Of a DNA stretch of 38,625 nt, positions 24,866-31,432 are shown piece by piece. The position numbers and the translations under genes are program-made. Under the pieces are notes generated by a model. It was given only the letters and a program-made list of their open reading frames with translations. It ran no database searches and was not told the DNA's origin. The DNA lies in NCBI GenBank assembly GCA_038199755.1, contig JBBPYR010000155.1:1-38625 (forward strand). Reading direction: 5' to 3'. This stretch comes from JBBPYR01 sp038199755. Lineage in GTDB: Bacteria; Chloroflexota; Ktedonobacteria; Ktedonobacterales; Ktedonobacteraceae. How positions within the stretch are numbered: position 1 is the first letter of the stretch; each line of letters begins with the position of its first letter.

Positions 24866-24895
24866 TTGACAGTATTCCATTCCCGATGGTATACT
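24866..24895 (+). promoter_or_regulatory. Strong sigma-70 type promoter for ispD
   Basis: TTGACA (24866-24871), 18-bp spacer, TATACT (24890-24895), 34 bp before the GTG start. It is the best promoter in the locus and heads the plus-strand half. On the other strand of the same 213-bp gap, TATAGT (minus, near 24775) is a possible aldolase -10. Confidence 0.75.
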
Positions 24896-24919
24896 TGCAC
24901 AAAATACCGAATACGCACA
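24896..24919 (+). promoter_or_regulatory. Direct repeat TGCACA / GCACA, 18-bp period (ispD start site)
   Basis: TGCACAAAA begins at 24896 right after the -10, and GCACAAA recurs at 24915. The core spacing of 18 bp is the same as in the E1alpha upstream site. A protein bound here would cover the transcription start, which suggests repression. Confidence 0.45.
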
Positions 24920-24929
24920 AAGGTGAAAC

Positions 24930-25664
24930 GTGATCAGAAAGCAAGAGCCGTTTAGCAAAGTGGTTGCCGTAGTATTGGGAGCCGGTCAGGGAACGCGTAT
25001 GGGTCATCCGATTAATAAGGTGTTTTTGCCTATTAATGGGAAGCCAGTCATTGTGTATGCCATAGAAGCGTTTGAACACTGTCCTGCTGTCGATGAAATA
25101 CTGCTGGTGGCTGCGGCTGGCGAAGAGGAGCAATTAGCAAAACTTGCTCACGCTGCTCATTGCCATAAAGTACGTCGTGTCGTGCATGGTGGCACGACGC
25201 GCCACGCCTCCGAGCAATGTGCTTTAGAGGCAATGCGTACTGGTATCGAAGCGGGCGAGATCGAGATTGTCTTAATCCACGATGGCGCACGCCCCTTTAT
25301 CACTGTCGAGCAGATCGAGAAACTTGTAAGTAAAGCACGCGAACTGGGCGGCGCAATTCTGGCAACGCCTTTGCAAGAGGAAGAGCAGATTGTACAGGTC
25401 ACGGACTCCCTGACGATACGCAACAGTTTTGAAGGCGATATGGTCTGGCGGGCGCAAACGCCGCAAGCATTCCAGGCCGCATTGCTCCTCAAAGCCTATG
25501 AACAGGCCGAGTGCGATCAATTCTTTGGCACCGATACCGCTGCCTCTGTTGAACGTCTGGGTTGTTCTGTAGCTGTTGTCGAGAGCGAGGCGACAAACTT
25601 GAAAATTACGACAGCCCATGATCTCTTCCATGCAGAGAAATTGGGACGGTATCGTCGCTTTTAA
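24930..25664 (+). CDS. ispD: 2-C-methyl-D-erythritol 4-phosphate cytidylyltransferase (IspD)
   Basis: A 244-residue nucleotidyltransferase. The nucleotide loop is VVLGAGQGTRMGHPINKVFLPI, followed by GGTTRHASEQ, IHDGARPFI, WRAQTPQAF, FGTDTAASVERLG and the C-terminal ESEATNLKITTAHDL, all matching IspD. It makes CDP-methylerythritol from ME4P and CTP in the isoprenoid MEP pathway; TarI-like CDP-ribitol enzymes share the fold and remain an alternative. The GTG start has AAAGGTG upstream. Its place at the head of a polyol PTS locus, opposite the aldolase, is odd for a housekeeping gene. No ispF neighbour is present. Confidence 0.85.
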   Translation: MIRKQEPFSKVVAVVLGAGQGTRMGHPINKVFLPINGKPVIVYAIEAFEHCPAVDEILLVAAAGEEEQLAKLAHAAHCHKVRRVVHGGTTRHASEQCALEAMRTGIEAGEIEIVLIHDGARPFITVEQIEKLVSKARELGGAILATPLQEEEQIVQVTDSLTIRNSFEGDMVWRAQTPQAFQAALLLKAYEQAECDQFFGTDTAASVERLGCSVAVVESEATNLKITTAHDLFHAEKLGRYRRF

Positions 25665-25706
25665 TGAGTAGGATGTGAGGCATAATAAACCTTATACCCG
25701 CATCTC

Positions 25707-25732
25707 TTCATAATGAGTATGGGCATTATGAA
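25707..25732. promoter_or_regulatory. Inverted repeat TTCATAATG-N8-CATTATGAA
   Basis: Perfect 9-bp arms, 43 bp after the ispD stop. A second pair CAACAG-N9-CTGTTG with a T run in the loop lies at 25745-25765. Either may be an operator or a weak transcription stop before the small Cys-rich gene. Confidence 0.4.
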
Positions 25733-25840
25733 ACAAACTCTTGCCAACAGGTTTTTTAACTGTTGCTGCCTTGTAGACAACGATAAGTCGTACTTGCATT
25801 CACGACGAGTGCTTTCAGTAAAGGTAGTGAGTGGTTAGCC

Positions 25841-26146
25841 ATGATAGCCTGTCAGACGGAACTGAATTGTTTGCATTGTGGATACACAACAACGCATACT
25901 GTTATGTACGCGTCGCTGTATATTAAATGTATCAGGTGTGATCGCTGTGCCTTCAAGACGGAGAAACCTGTCACAAAATTAATGTGGCAATATTGCAGTG
26001 ATCTACCTGGTCGTGCTATTGCCCTTACCCAACGTTTGCAACGCGAGGCCTTTTCTCATCCTATTTCGTTCGCTTATAGCCTCCCTAAACGTATGATTTA
26101 CAAGCCAATAGAACTGTCCCGTGAGCTGGCAGAAGTCTGCCTGTAA
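25841..26146 (+). CDS. Small Cys-rich (zinc-ribbon-like) protein
   Basis: A 101-residue protein. The first half has two CxxC pairs, NCLHCGY and KCIRCDRC, about 20 residues apart, a zinc-ribbon-like layout. The second half is helical-looking and basic (LPGRAIALTQRLQREAF, LPKRMIYKPIELSRELAEV). No known family is recognised. It sits between ispD and gutM, 46 bp before the latter, so it may belong to the same transcript. The ribosome binding site is poor. Confidence 0.5.
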   Translation: MIACQTELNCLHCGYTTTHTVMYASLYIKCIRCDRCAFKTEKPVTKLMWQYCSDLPGRAIALTQRLQREAFSHPISFAYSLPKRMIYKPIELSRELAEVCL

Positions 26147-26192
26147 TGAAGCAGGTGGAGTGTCGTACCGCTATTTCTCGACGGAGGTACAC

Positions 26193-26609
26193 GTGTCAAC
26201 AACTATTGAACAATTTGCGGCTGTTGCACTGCTTGCATGGCTCGTCCAACTCGCGCTTGCCTATCGACAAGCTCGCCTCTTTTATCATCGTGTCAACAAG
26301 CTAAGGAAGCTTGGTCGCACCGCAACTGGCCTCGGTGGAGGCAGGTATCGCGGGCGCGTCTATATCACGCTGGTTGTTCATCCCCTGACTCATCATGTCA
26401 TTAAAGCCGAACGACTCAAAGGTTGGACTGTTTTTGCTACTCTCAAGCCTGTTCCTGAACTGGAGGGCCGCTCTCTTGAAGAATTACTTGCACCAGATAT
26501 CACTATAGAGGGATTATCAAAACAGGCCCTAGCCGCAGCACGTTCAGCTGCTGAAACTTTGCAAAAATCATTTGACAAAGCAGCGTTAGCGGAGGCGAAT
26601 GCCTCGTAA
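26193..26609 (+). CDS. gutM: GutM-family glucitol operon activator
   Basis: A 138-residue protein matching GutM. An N-terminal hydrophobic stretch (AAVALLAWLVQLALAYRQ) is followed by a basic GGGRYRGRVYITLVV segment and KGWTVFATLKPVPELEGRSLEEL, all in the order seen in the E. coli protein. GutM is an auxiliary activator of the glucitol operon. Here it is present without the GutR/SrlR repressor and beside a SorC-family regulator. The GTG start is set by GGAGG six bases upstream. The last 40 residues are Ala/Lys-rich and helical. Confidence 0.85.
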   Translation: MSTTIEQFAAVALLAWLVQLALAYRQARLFYHRVNKLRKLGRTATGLGGGRYRGRVYITLVVHPLTHHVIKAERLKGWTVFATLKPVPELEGRSLEELLAPDITIEGLSKQALAAARSAAETLQKSFDKAALAEANAS

Positions 26610-26679
26610 GGGTGCGATGCAACGCTACTACCTGCTAAACAAATTCCGATACATTCCATAAAAGCACTAAACAAAAGAA

Positions 26680-26712
26680 GCGGCCTCAGACGATACATCA
26701 TCCTCTGACCGC
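26680..26712 (+). terminator. Bulged hairpin after gutM
   Basis: GCGG/CCGC plus TCAGA/TCTGA with a 2-nt bulge around a 13-nt loop. No T tract follows, so it is a weak terminator or attenuator-like stem within the 321-bp gap 26610-26930 between gutM and EIIC. That gap also holds a short open frame and an inverted repeat listed separately. Confidence 0.35.
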
Positions 26713-26768
26713 AAGCTTGAAAGTCCTTAGATATGCCAGTCTGCATGTATTGTCATCAGGAGGTGCTT

Positions 26769-26816
26769 ATGCCCCTATTCGTTGGCTCTTCTTGTGTGCG
26801 CGGCCCGCCGTTATAG
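26769..26816 (+). CDS. Possible 15-codon leader peptide
   Basis: ATG at 26769 is preceded by AGGAGGTGCTT, as strong a ribosome binding site as that of the EIIC gene, whose own start has almost the same context (GGAGGTGCTCCT). It encodes only MPLFVGSSCVRGPPL and then stops. It could be an upstream regulatory frame or a chance or duplicated start region. No clear attenuator follows. Confidence 0.3.
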   Translation: MPLFVGSSCVRGPPL

Positions 26817-26886
26817 TGGCGCGCTTCAATAGGCGCATGCAACGTAACACACTCTTGTTGTTTGGCTCTCTTCATTTTTTGCTGTA

Positions 26887-26907
26887 TGTTCACTATGTAA
26901 GTGAGCA
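26887..26907. promoter_or_regulatory. Inverted repeat TGTTCACT-N5-AGTGAGCA upstream of EIIC
   Basis: Eight-base arms with seven matching positions (inner TCACT/AGTGA perfect), centred 34 bp before the EIIC GTG. The TTCACT half-site is shared with the repeat in front of ptsH. Confidence 0.45.
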
Positions 26908-26930
26908 TAAGATTACACGGAGGTGCTCCT

Positions 26931-27554
26931 GTGGCGGTTCTACAATTTTTTGTCTTCCTTGCTACCGGTTTCATCGGTATGTTCCAGAAAGGCGGCACTG
27001 TCTTTGTCGGCCTGGTAACTGGAATTGTTCCTCTGCTGATTGTCCTGATGACGGCGGTCAATGCACTCGTGCGTTTAATCGGGCCAGAGCGTATCGATAA
27101 GGTGGCAATGGCGAGTAGCCGCAATATTTTCTTGCGCTATCTGGTTCTTCCTTTCCTGGCGGTGTTCTTCCTGACAAACCCGATGGCTTATACGCTGGGT
27201 CGTTTCCTACCTGAGAAACAGAAACCAGCGTTTTACGACTCGGCTGTGTCTTTTGTGCATCCCATCCTGGGGCTATTCCCTCATGCTAACCCTGGTGAAA
27301 TTTTTGTCTGGGCTGGCATTGCAGTTGGTATCACCACACTGCATCTCAACGTTGGCGATTTGGCGATTCGCTACTTCCTGGTTGGTCTCGTCGTCATCTT
27401 CATGCGCGGGGTCGTGACTGAGCGCATTACCTCGATCATGTGGGCACGCCGCGCCAGTAGCGAGGCCGCAGATGCGGAAAATGCAGAAGTCGAGGCAACG
27501 AGCGAAGGTGAAATCGCTGCTGGTGGAGTCGCATTCGCAACAAACGAGGAATAG
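26931..27554 (+). CDS. srlA: PTS glucitol/sorbitol-type EIIC component
   Basis: A 207-residue membrane permease part matching SrlA/GutA: FFVFLATGFIGMFQKGGTVFVGLVTGIVPLLIVLMTAVNAL, then RNIFLRYLVLPFLAVFFLTNPMAYTLGRFLPEKQKPAF, and FPHANPGEIFVWAGIA. About four helices. A charged Glu/Ala-rich tail of about 30 residues is extra compared with the E. coli protein. The GTG start has GGAGG seven bases upstream. The transported polyol cannot be read from sequence. Confidence 0.9.
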   Translation: MAVLQFFVFLATGFIGMFQKGGTVFVGLVTGIVPLLIVLMTAVNALVRLIGPERIDKVAMASSRNIFLRYLVLPFLAVFFLTNPMAYTLGRFLPEKQKPAFYDSAVSFVHPILGLFPHANPGEIFVWAGIAVGITTLHLNVGDLAIRYFLVGLVVIFMRGVVTERITSIMWARRASSEAADAENAEVEATSEGEIAAGGVAFATNEE

Positions 27555-27609
27555 TCTTATTATTCAGATCATCGCCATGCGCAATGGCTGATGCTTAAGG
27601 AGGTTTATC

Positions 27610-28152
27610 ATGCAATTGACTCGTCTCTTAGAGGTCATCGGTCGCAGTGTTGGTAACGTCGTGGGCACGCTGTATCAAGCAGGTCGCGACACCATCGAAC
27701 AGGTTATCCGCAACATCCTTCCCTTTATGGCATTCATCAGTATGGTGATCGGTATCATCCTCTACACAGGTATTGGTACGATCATCGCCAAGACGCTCTC
27801 GCCGCTGGCGTCGAACATCTTCGGCCTGTTGCTCATCTCTATTATTTGTGCCATACCTGTCCTGTCTCCGCTGCTTGGACCAGGTGCGGTTATCGCGCAA
27901 ATCGTAGGAACATTACTTGGTGTAGAGATCGGCCTGGGCCACATTCCCGCGCAATATGCCCTGCCCGCCCTCTTCGCCATCAATCCACAGGTGGGATGTG
28001 ACTTCATCCCCGTTGGCCTCGCACTCGGTGAAGCAGAGCCTGAGACGACCGAAATCGGTGTGCCTGCCGTGCTCATGTCTCGCTTGGTCACTGGTCCTGT
28101 CGCGGTTGTCCTGGCCTATCTTGCCAGCTTTGGTATGTACGCCGGACATTAA
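27610..28152 (+). CDS. PTS glucitol/sorbitol-type EIIC2 (SrlE C-terminal domain as separate gene)
   Basis: A 180-residue membrane protein equal to the C-terminal half of E. coli SrlE: RNILPFMAFISMVIGIILYTGIG, then IFGLLLISIICAIPVLSPLLGPGAVIAQIVG and NPQVGCDFIPVGLALGEAEPETTEIGVPAVL. In E. coli this part is fused behind EIIB. Here it has its own start with AAGGAGG before the ATG and no EIIB in front. About four helices, completing the permease with the preceding gene. Confidence 0.9.
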   Translation: MQLTRLLEVIGRSVGNVVGTLYQAGRDTIEQVIRNILPFMAFISMVIGIILYTGIGTIIAKTLSPLASNIFGLLLISIICAIPVLSPLLGPGAVIAQIVGTLLGVEIGLGHIPAQYALPALFAINPQVGCDFIPVGLALGEAEPETTEIGVPAVLMSRLVTGPVAVVLAYLASFGMYAGH

Positions 28153-28189
28153 TTAGTAGGAGCCCACCCTTTCTACCCGTTCATGATAC

Positions 28190-28406
28190 CCGTTTGCGAG
28201 TGTCATGAATGGGGCACCATAGACGGGGGGTTACGAGGGCGCGATGCTGTAGGCATCCGTAGGGACCAGCTTGAGCGCGTCCCGTACCCATTGGCGAATT
28301 GCATGCCAGCGAAAACCATTGCCCGACGCGAATCGATTGGGTTACGGGTTACGGGGAGGGGCGCGATAAATCTGGCCCCTACGGGGCTTGCAGCGTGCTT
28401 CGCTGC
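28190..28406. repeat. Dispersed-repeat region between EIIC2 and EIIB genes
   Basis: The 317-bp gap 28153-28469 contains a direct copy of the 24-nt repeat (28259-28282) and an inverted copy (28359-28382), so the two copies face each other and enclose about 76 bp. A perfect 6-bp hairpin GCAGCG/CGCTGC follows at 28390-28406. A possible -10 (TATGAT/TATAGA near 28418-28428) could give EIIB its own promoter. This looks like an inserted MITE-like element. Confidence 0.6.
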
Positions 28407-28469
28407 TGCTTGTGATTATGATAGTATAGAGTGTGTTTTTGTTCAGCTCATCAACGAGGAGAATTTGTT

Positions 28470-28841
28470 ATGGCTTACAAGGCAGTAAAAGTTTCTAAGG
28501 GACGTGGTGGCTGGGGTGGCCCCTTGGTCGTAAAACCCGAGGCCGGAAAAGATCTGATTTATTGTGTCACCGGTGGTGGCATTCACCCGGTGGCGCAGCG
28601 CATCGCCGATCTGAGTGGTGGCAAGGCTTTTGATGGCTTCCGTTCGTCCGCACCAGAAAAGCAGATTGCGTGTGTCGTAATCGACTGTGGTGGTACGGCC
28701 CGTATCGGCGTGTATCCGATGAAGAAACTTTTGACCATTGATGTCAAGGCAAGCTCGCCTTCTGGCCCGTTGGCGCAGTTCATCAACGAGAAGAACTTCG
28801 TCTCAGGGGTGAAGCCAGACGACATTAAAGTAGTCGAATAG
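28470..28841 (+). CDS. PTS glucitol/sorbitol-type EIIB (SrlE N-terminal domain as separate gene)
   Basis: A 123-residue protein equal to the N-terminal half of SrlE. GRGGWGGPLVVKPEAGK opens the domain, and the likely phospho-cysteine is C73 in VVIDCGGTARIGVYPMKK; SSPSGPLAQFI and FVSGVKPDDIKVVE close it. E. coli has a second Cys in this segment (RCGIYP) that is Ile here. CGAGGAG lies eight bases upstream. As a free soluble EIIB it must dock to the separate EIIC/EIIC2. Confidence 0.9.
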   Translation: MAYKAVKVSKGRGGWGGPLVVKPEAGKDLIYCVTGGGIHPVAQRIADLSGGKAFDGFRSSAPEKQIACVVIDCGGTARIGVYPMKKLLTIDVKASSPSGPLAQFINEKNFVSGVKPDDIKVVE

Positions 28842-28960
28842 GTAGCAACCCACATAACACGCATAGCGCGCTAGTGCTTTGTTTCCGTTCTCTGTCCGTG
28901 GTGCTGAGTGCAACGGGCGTGGGTGTTTGTGCCCAAAAATCGACTAGAAAGAGGGAAAAC

Positions 28961-29407
28961 GTGACTGCCTATACCGATGCTCATGCCTTCAGCGTGAGAG
29001 AGGAGCAGCTCGTCCTGAAGTATCGCGCCATCATTCAAGAGATTGGACCGATGGTTCCTGAATTTCTTCCACATGGCATTTTAATTTTCTTTGGTGAGCA
29101 AGCTCCTGCCGAACTTCGTGAAGTTTCACTTATTCATGATGGAAGCCAACTCATTTCACCTATTGTCGCGGGTGACGTGCTGCGTTTTACACCACCCTCT
29201 CATGAAAGTGCTGACCTTTCATGGTATCGTTTCACAGCAGTCGGCGATATGGCAAATTCAAACTTAGCGGAATTAGGTCATTTGGTGGTGCATTTCGATG
29301 CCGCTATGGAAGCGACGCTTCCCGGTGCCGCTTCGGTGGAGCCTTCGTTAACGGCATTGCCTTCTGTAGGAACAATTGTGGAGCTTTTCGGGTTGGAGAA
29401 CAACTAG
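28961..29407 (+). CDS. srlB: PTS glucitol/sorbitol-type EIIA component
   Basis: A 148-residue soluble EIIA of the glucitol family. The phospho-histidine is H59 in REVSLIHDGSQL. ILIFFGEQAPAELREV precedes it and WYRFTAVGDMANSNLAELGHLVVHFD follows, in the same order as E. coli SrlB. It has about 20 extra N-terminal residues. The GTG start with GAGGGAAAAC upstream is chosen over a longer frame from 28874. It carries phosphate from HPr to EIIB. The stop is 1 bp from the next ATG. Confidence 0.88.
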   Translation: MTAYTDAHAFSVREEQLVLKYRAIIQEIGPMVPEFLPHGILIFFGEQAPAELREVSLIHDGSQLISPIVAGDVLRFTPPSHESADLSWYRFTAVGDMANSNLAELGHLVVHFDAAMEATLPGAASVEPSLTALPSVGTIVELFGLENN

Positions 29408-29408
29408 C

Positions 29409-30716
29409 ATGAATCTGGCAACAGAACTCGAACAACGTCAACGTGAGAATCGCGCAATTCGCGTTGGTCTGGTGGGGGTTGGGCAAATGGGAGCGGGTAT
29501 GATCGCTCAAATACATCTTATGCGCGGTATGGATGTGGTCGCCGCCGCCGACATTGATATAAAACGTGCAGTGGGCGCGTTTCGCAGTATCGGTGTCGCG
29601 GAAGATGATATTGTCGTTCTCGATGAGCGGGTGAATGTCCATGATGCAAATGCGGCGATTGCTGCTGGCAAGCGTGTTGTGACCAACCGTGCCACCAGAA
29701 TTCCCGAAATGAATGTTGATGCTGTCGTCGAGGCAACTGGCATGCCATCTATTGGTGCCTTGGTTGCGTTTCGCACCATTTTAGCGAAGCGGCACATCAT
29801 CATGTTGAATGTCGAAACCGATGTCACCGTAGGCTACCTGCTCAAGTCTATGGCCGAGGCCGCAAATGTCATCTACACCACCTCAGCAGGTGATGAGCCA
29901 GGAGCACTGCTAGAGTTGTATGACTTTGCTACATCACTCGGTTTTGAGGTCGTGGTGGCTGGTAAAGGCAAAAACAACCCGCTTAATAGAAGTGCCACAC
30001 CGAATCAGCTTGCCGAACAAGCCCGCCAGCAGGAGATGAGTCCTAAGATGCTGGCCTCCTTTGTTGATGGCACAAAGACGATGGTGGAGATGACCGCTGT
30101 TGCCAACGCGACAGGACTCGTCCCTGATATTAGCGGTATGCACGGGCCGAGAGCCACGCCGGATACACTGGCACAAATTTTTTGTCCACGTGAAGATGGT
30201 GGTATTCTCAATAAGCGCGGTGTCGTAGATTATGCGCTGGGTGACATCGCACCGGGTGTCTTCCTCATCTTTACCACAACCCAGCCGAAGGTGATAAAAG
30301 ACCTGCAATATTTGCGCCTCGGCCCTGGTCCTTATTGGGCCTTGTATCGCCCTTATCACCTGGCGAATATTGAGACGCCGCTTTCGGTTGCCCTGGCCGT
30401 GTTGCATCATCAGGCGACGCTCGTACCAAAGGGACCGCCAGTGGCCGAGACCACAACCGTGGCCAAACGTGACTTGCACCCCGGCGAAGTCCTTGATGGA
30501 CTTGGCGGAACCATGGTACATGGCAATATTGAGCTGGCTGAAGTGGCGCGAACAGAAGGCATGTTGCCGCTTGGTCTGTCTGAACGCGCTCGTGTCAAAC
30601 ACGCTGTTGCACGTGGTCAGACATTGATGTATGATGATGTTGAACTGGATGAACAGTCCTTTATTGTGTATGCACGCCGCATTCAAGATATGCTCGTGCG
30701 TGAGGAAACCATGTGA
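29409..30716 (+). CDS. SAF-domain NAD(P)-dependent oxidoreductase (homoserine-dehydrogenase-like)
   Basis: A 435-residue enzyme. The Rossmann domain starts at RVGLVGVGQMGAGMIAQI with the acidic residue after VVAAADID, followed by VVEATGMPSIGA and a dimer/catalytic region with SAGDEPGALLELYDFA and VVAGKGKNNPLN. The C-terminal SAF-like domain (about 365-430) contains TTTVAKRDLHPGEVLDGLGG. This is the COG4091-like group, annotated as predicted homoserine dehydrogenase but often found beside sugar genes; a polyol-phosphate oxidation fits its place directly behind the PTS genes. Substrate is not established. Confidence 0.85.
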   Translation: MNLATELEQRQRENRAIRVGLVGVGQMGAGMIAQIHLMRGMDVVAAADIDIKRAVGAFRSIGVAEDDIVVLDERVNVHDANAAIAAGKRVVTNRATRIPEMNVDAVVEATGMPSIGALVAFRTILAKRHIIMLNVETDVTVGYLLKSMAEAANVIYTTSAGDEPGALLELYDFATSLGFEVVVAGKGKNNPLNRSATPNQLAEQARQQEMSPKMLASFVDGTKTMVEMTAVANATGLVPDISGMHGPRATPDTLAQIFCPREDGGILNKRGVVDYALGDIAPGVFLIFTTTQPKVIKDLQYLRLGPGPYWALYRPYHLANIETPLSVALAVLHHQATLVPKGPPVAETTTVAKRDLHPGEVLDGLGGTMVHGNIELAEVARTEGMLPLGLSERARVKHAVARGQTLMYDDVELDEQSFIVYARRIQDMLVREETM

Positions 30717-31144
30717 GTTGGTTTGATGAGGCTGTGGCACGCCACCAACGGGAAAGGCGTGCCGCAGAGGTCGCACAACAGAAAAAGCAAGGCGACGCGG
30801 CAGGGATGCTGACACGCCAGCAAGAGGAGGTCGAGTCACTCGACCCCCTTATTCAACGCCTGCTCAGTGAGTATGGCGAACATCTTTATGGCAAAGGCAT
30901 GATGCAAAAACGCTTTCTTGTGCGCTTGGAACGCCCCGGAAAAAATGCCGAACGCTCCTGGAACTGGCACTGGCACCTGTATAGCCTCGTGAAGGGAAAA
31001 GCAAGCATTGAACTTCACCCCATCTTCAACGAAGTAGGTGTCGTGCAACGCTTCACTGCCACAAGTGGTGAGAAGCTTGTAGAGATCGCTACTGCCGATG
31101 AGCAAGCCATCAAAGACGGCCTGGTAGCGTTGTATTTGCAGTAG
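30713..31144 (+). CDS. Unknown protein coupled to the SAF oxidoreductase
   Basis: A 143-residue soluble protein. Its GTG start overlaps the previous stop by four bases (GTGA), so it is translationally coupled. The first 40 residues are charged and helical (HQRERRAAEVAQQKKQ, LTRQQEEVESLD), possibly coiled coil. The rest is a mixed fold with LVRLERPGKNAERSWNWHWHLYSL and GVVQRFTATSGEKLVEIA. No family is recognised. It is the last gene of the PTS half and a candidate pathway accessory protein. Confidence 0.65.
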   Translation: MSWFDEAVARHQRERRAAEVAQQKKQGDAAGMLTRQQEEVESLDPLIQRLLSEYGEHLYGKGMMQKRFLVRLERPGKNAERSWNWHWHLYSLVKGKASIELHPIFNEVGVVQRFTATSGEKLVEIATADEQAIKDGLVALYLQ

Positions 31145-31158
31145 AATGAAGCACCTAT

Positions 31159-31398
31159 TTAGCCTTCTTGAGATTTGCTGAAATGCTGCTGGAACAGGCT
31201 AGCGGATTTGGCGAAGCCTTTCTCGGTGAAGACTACCGATTTTGCCTTGCTTTGTGGGTCGCTTATTAAGCCCTTTTCGTATAGTCTATCCATTGCGTCC
31301 CAGTCAAAGCTTTTCCATGTTCGATAGCCCTCATGTATGCCGAGATACAAGAGGGCAAGTACCATTTCATCTACTTTGTCCTGATCGTAATCATCCAT
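31159..31398 (-). CDS. DUF6429 family protein
   Basis: A 79-residue protein with the family pattern MDDYDQDKVDEMVLALLYL, then RTWKSFDWDAMDRLYEKGLI and SDPQSKAKSVVFTEKG. GGAGG eight bases before the ATG at 31398 fixes the start. The shape suggests a small winged-helix-like fold, but function is unknown. It lies 34 bp after the large VWA gene on the same strand and 14 bp from the convergent coupled protein gene. Confidence 0.8.
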   Translation of the reverse strand: MDDYDQDKVDEMVLALLYLGIHEGYRTWKSFDWDAMDRLYEKGLISDPQSKAKSVVFTEKGFAKSASLFQQHFSKSQEG

Positions 31399-31432
31399 GG
31401 GGATTCCTCCTATGATATGCTGATACAATTCC

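Noticed and set aside
29934..30839. 301-residue minus-strand open frame
   Set aside because: It is fully antisense to the well-supported SAF oxidoreductase and has no recognisable domain.
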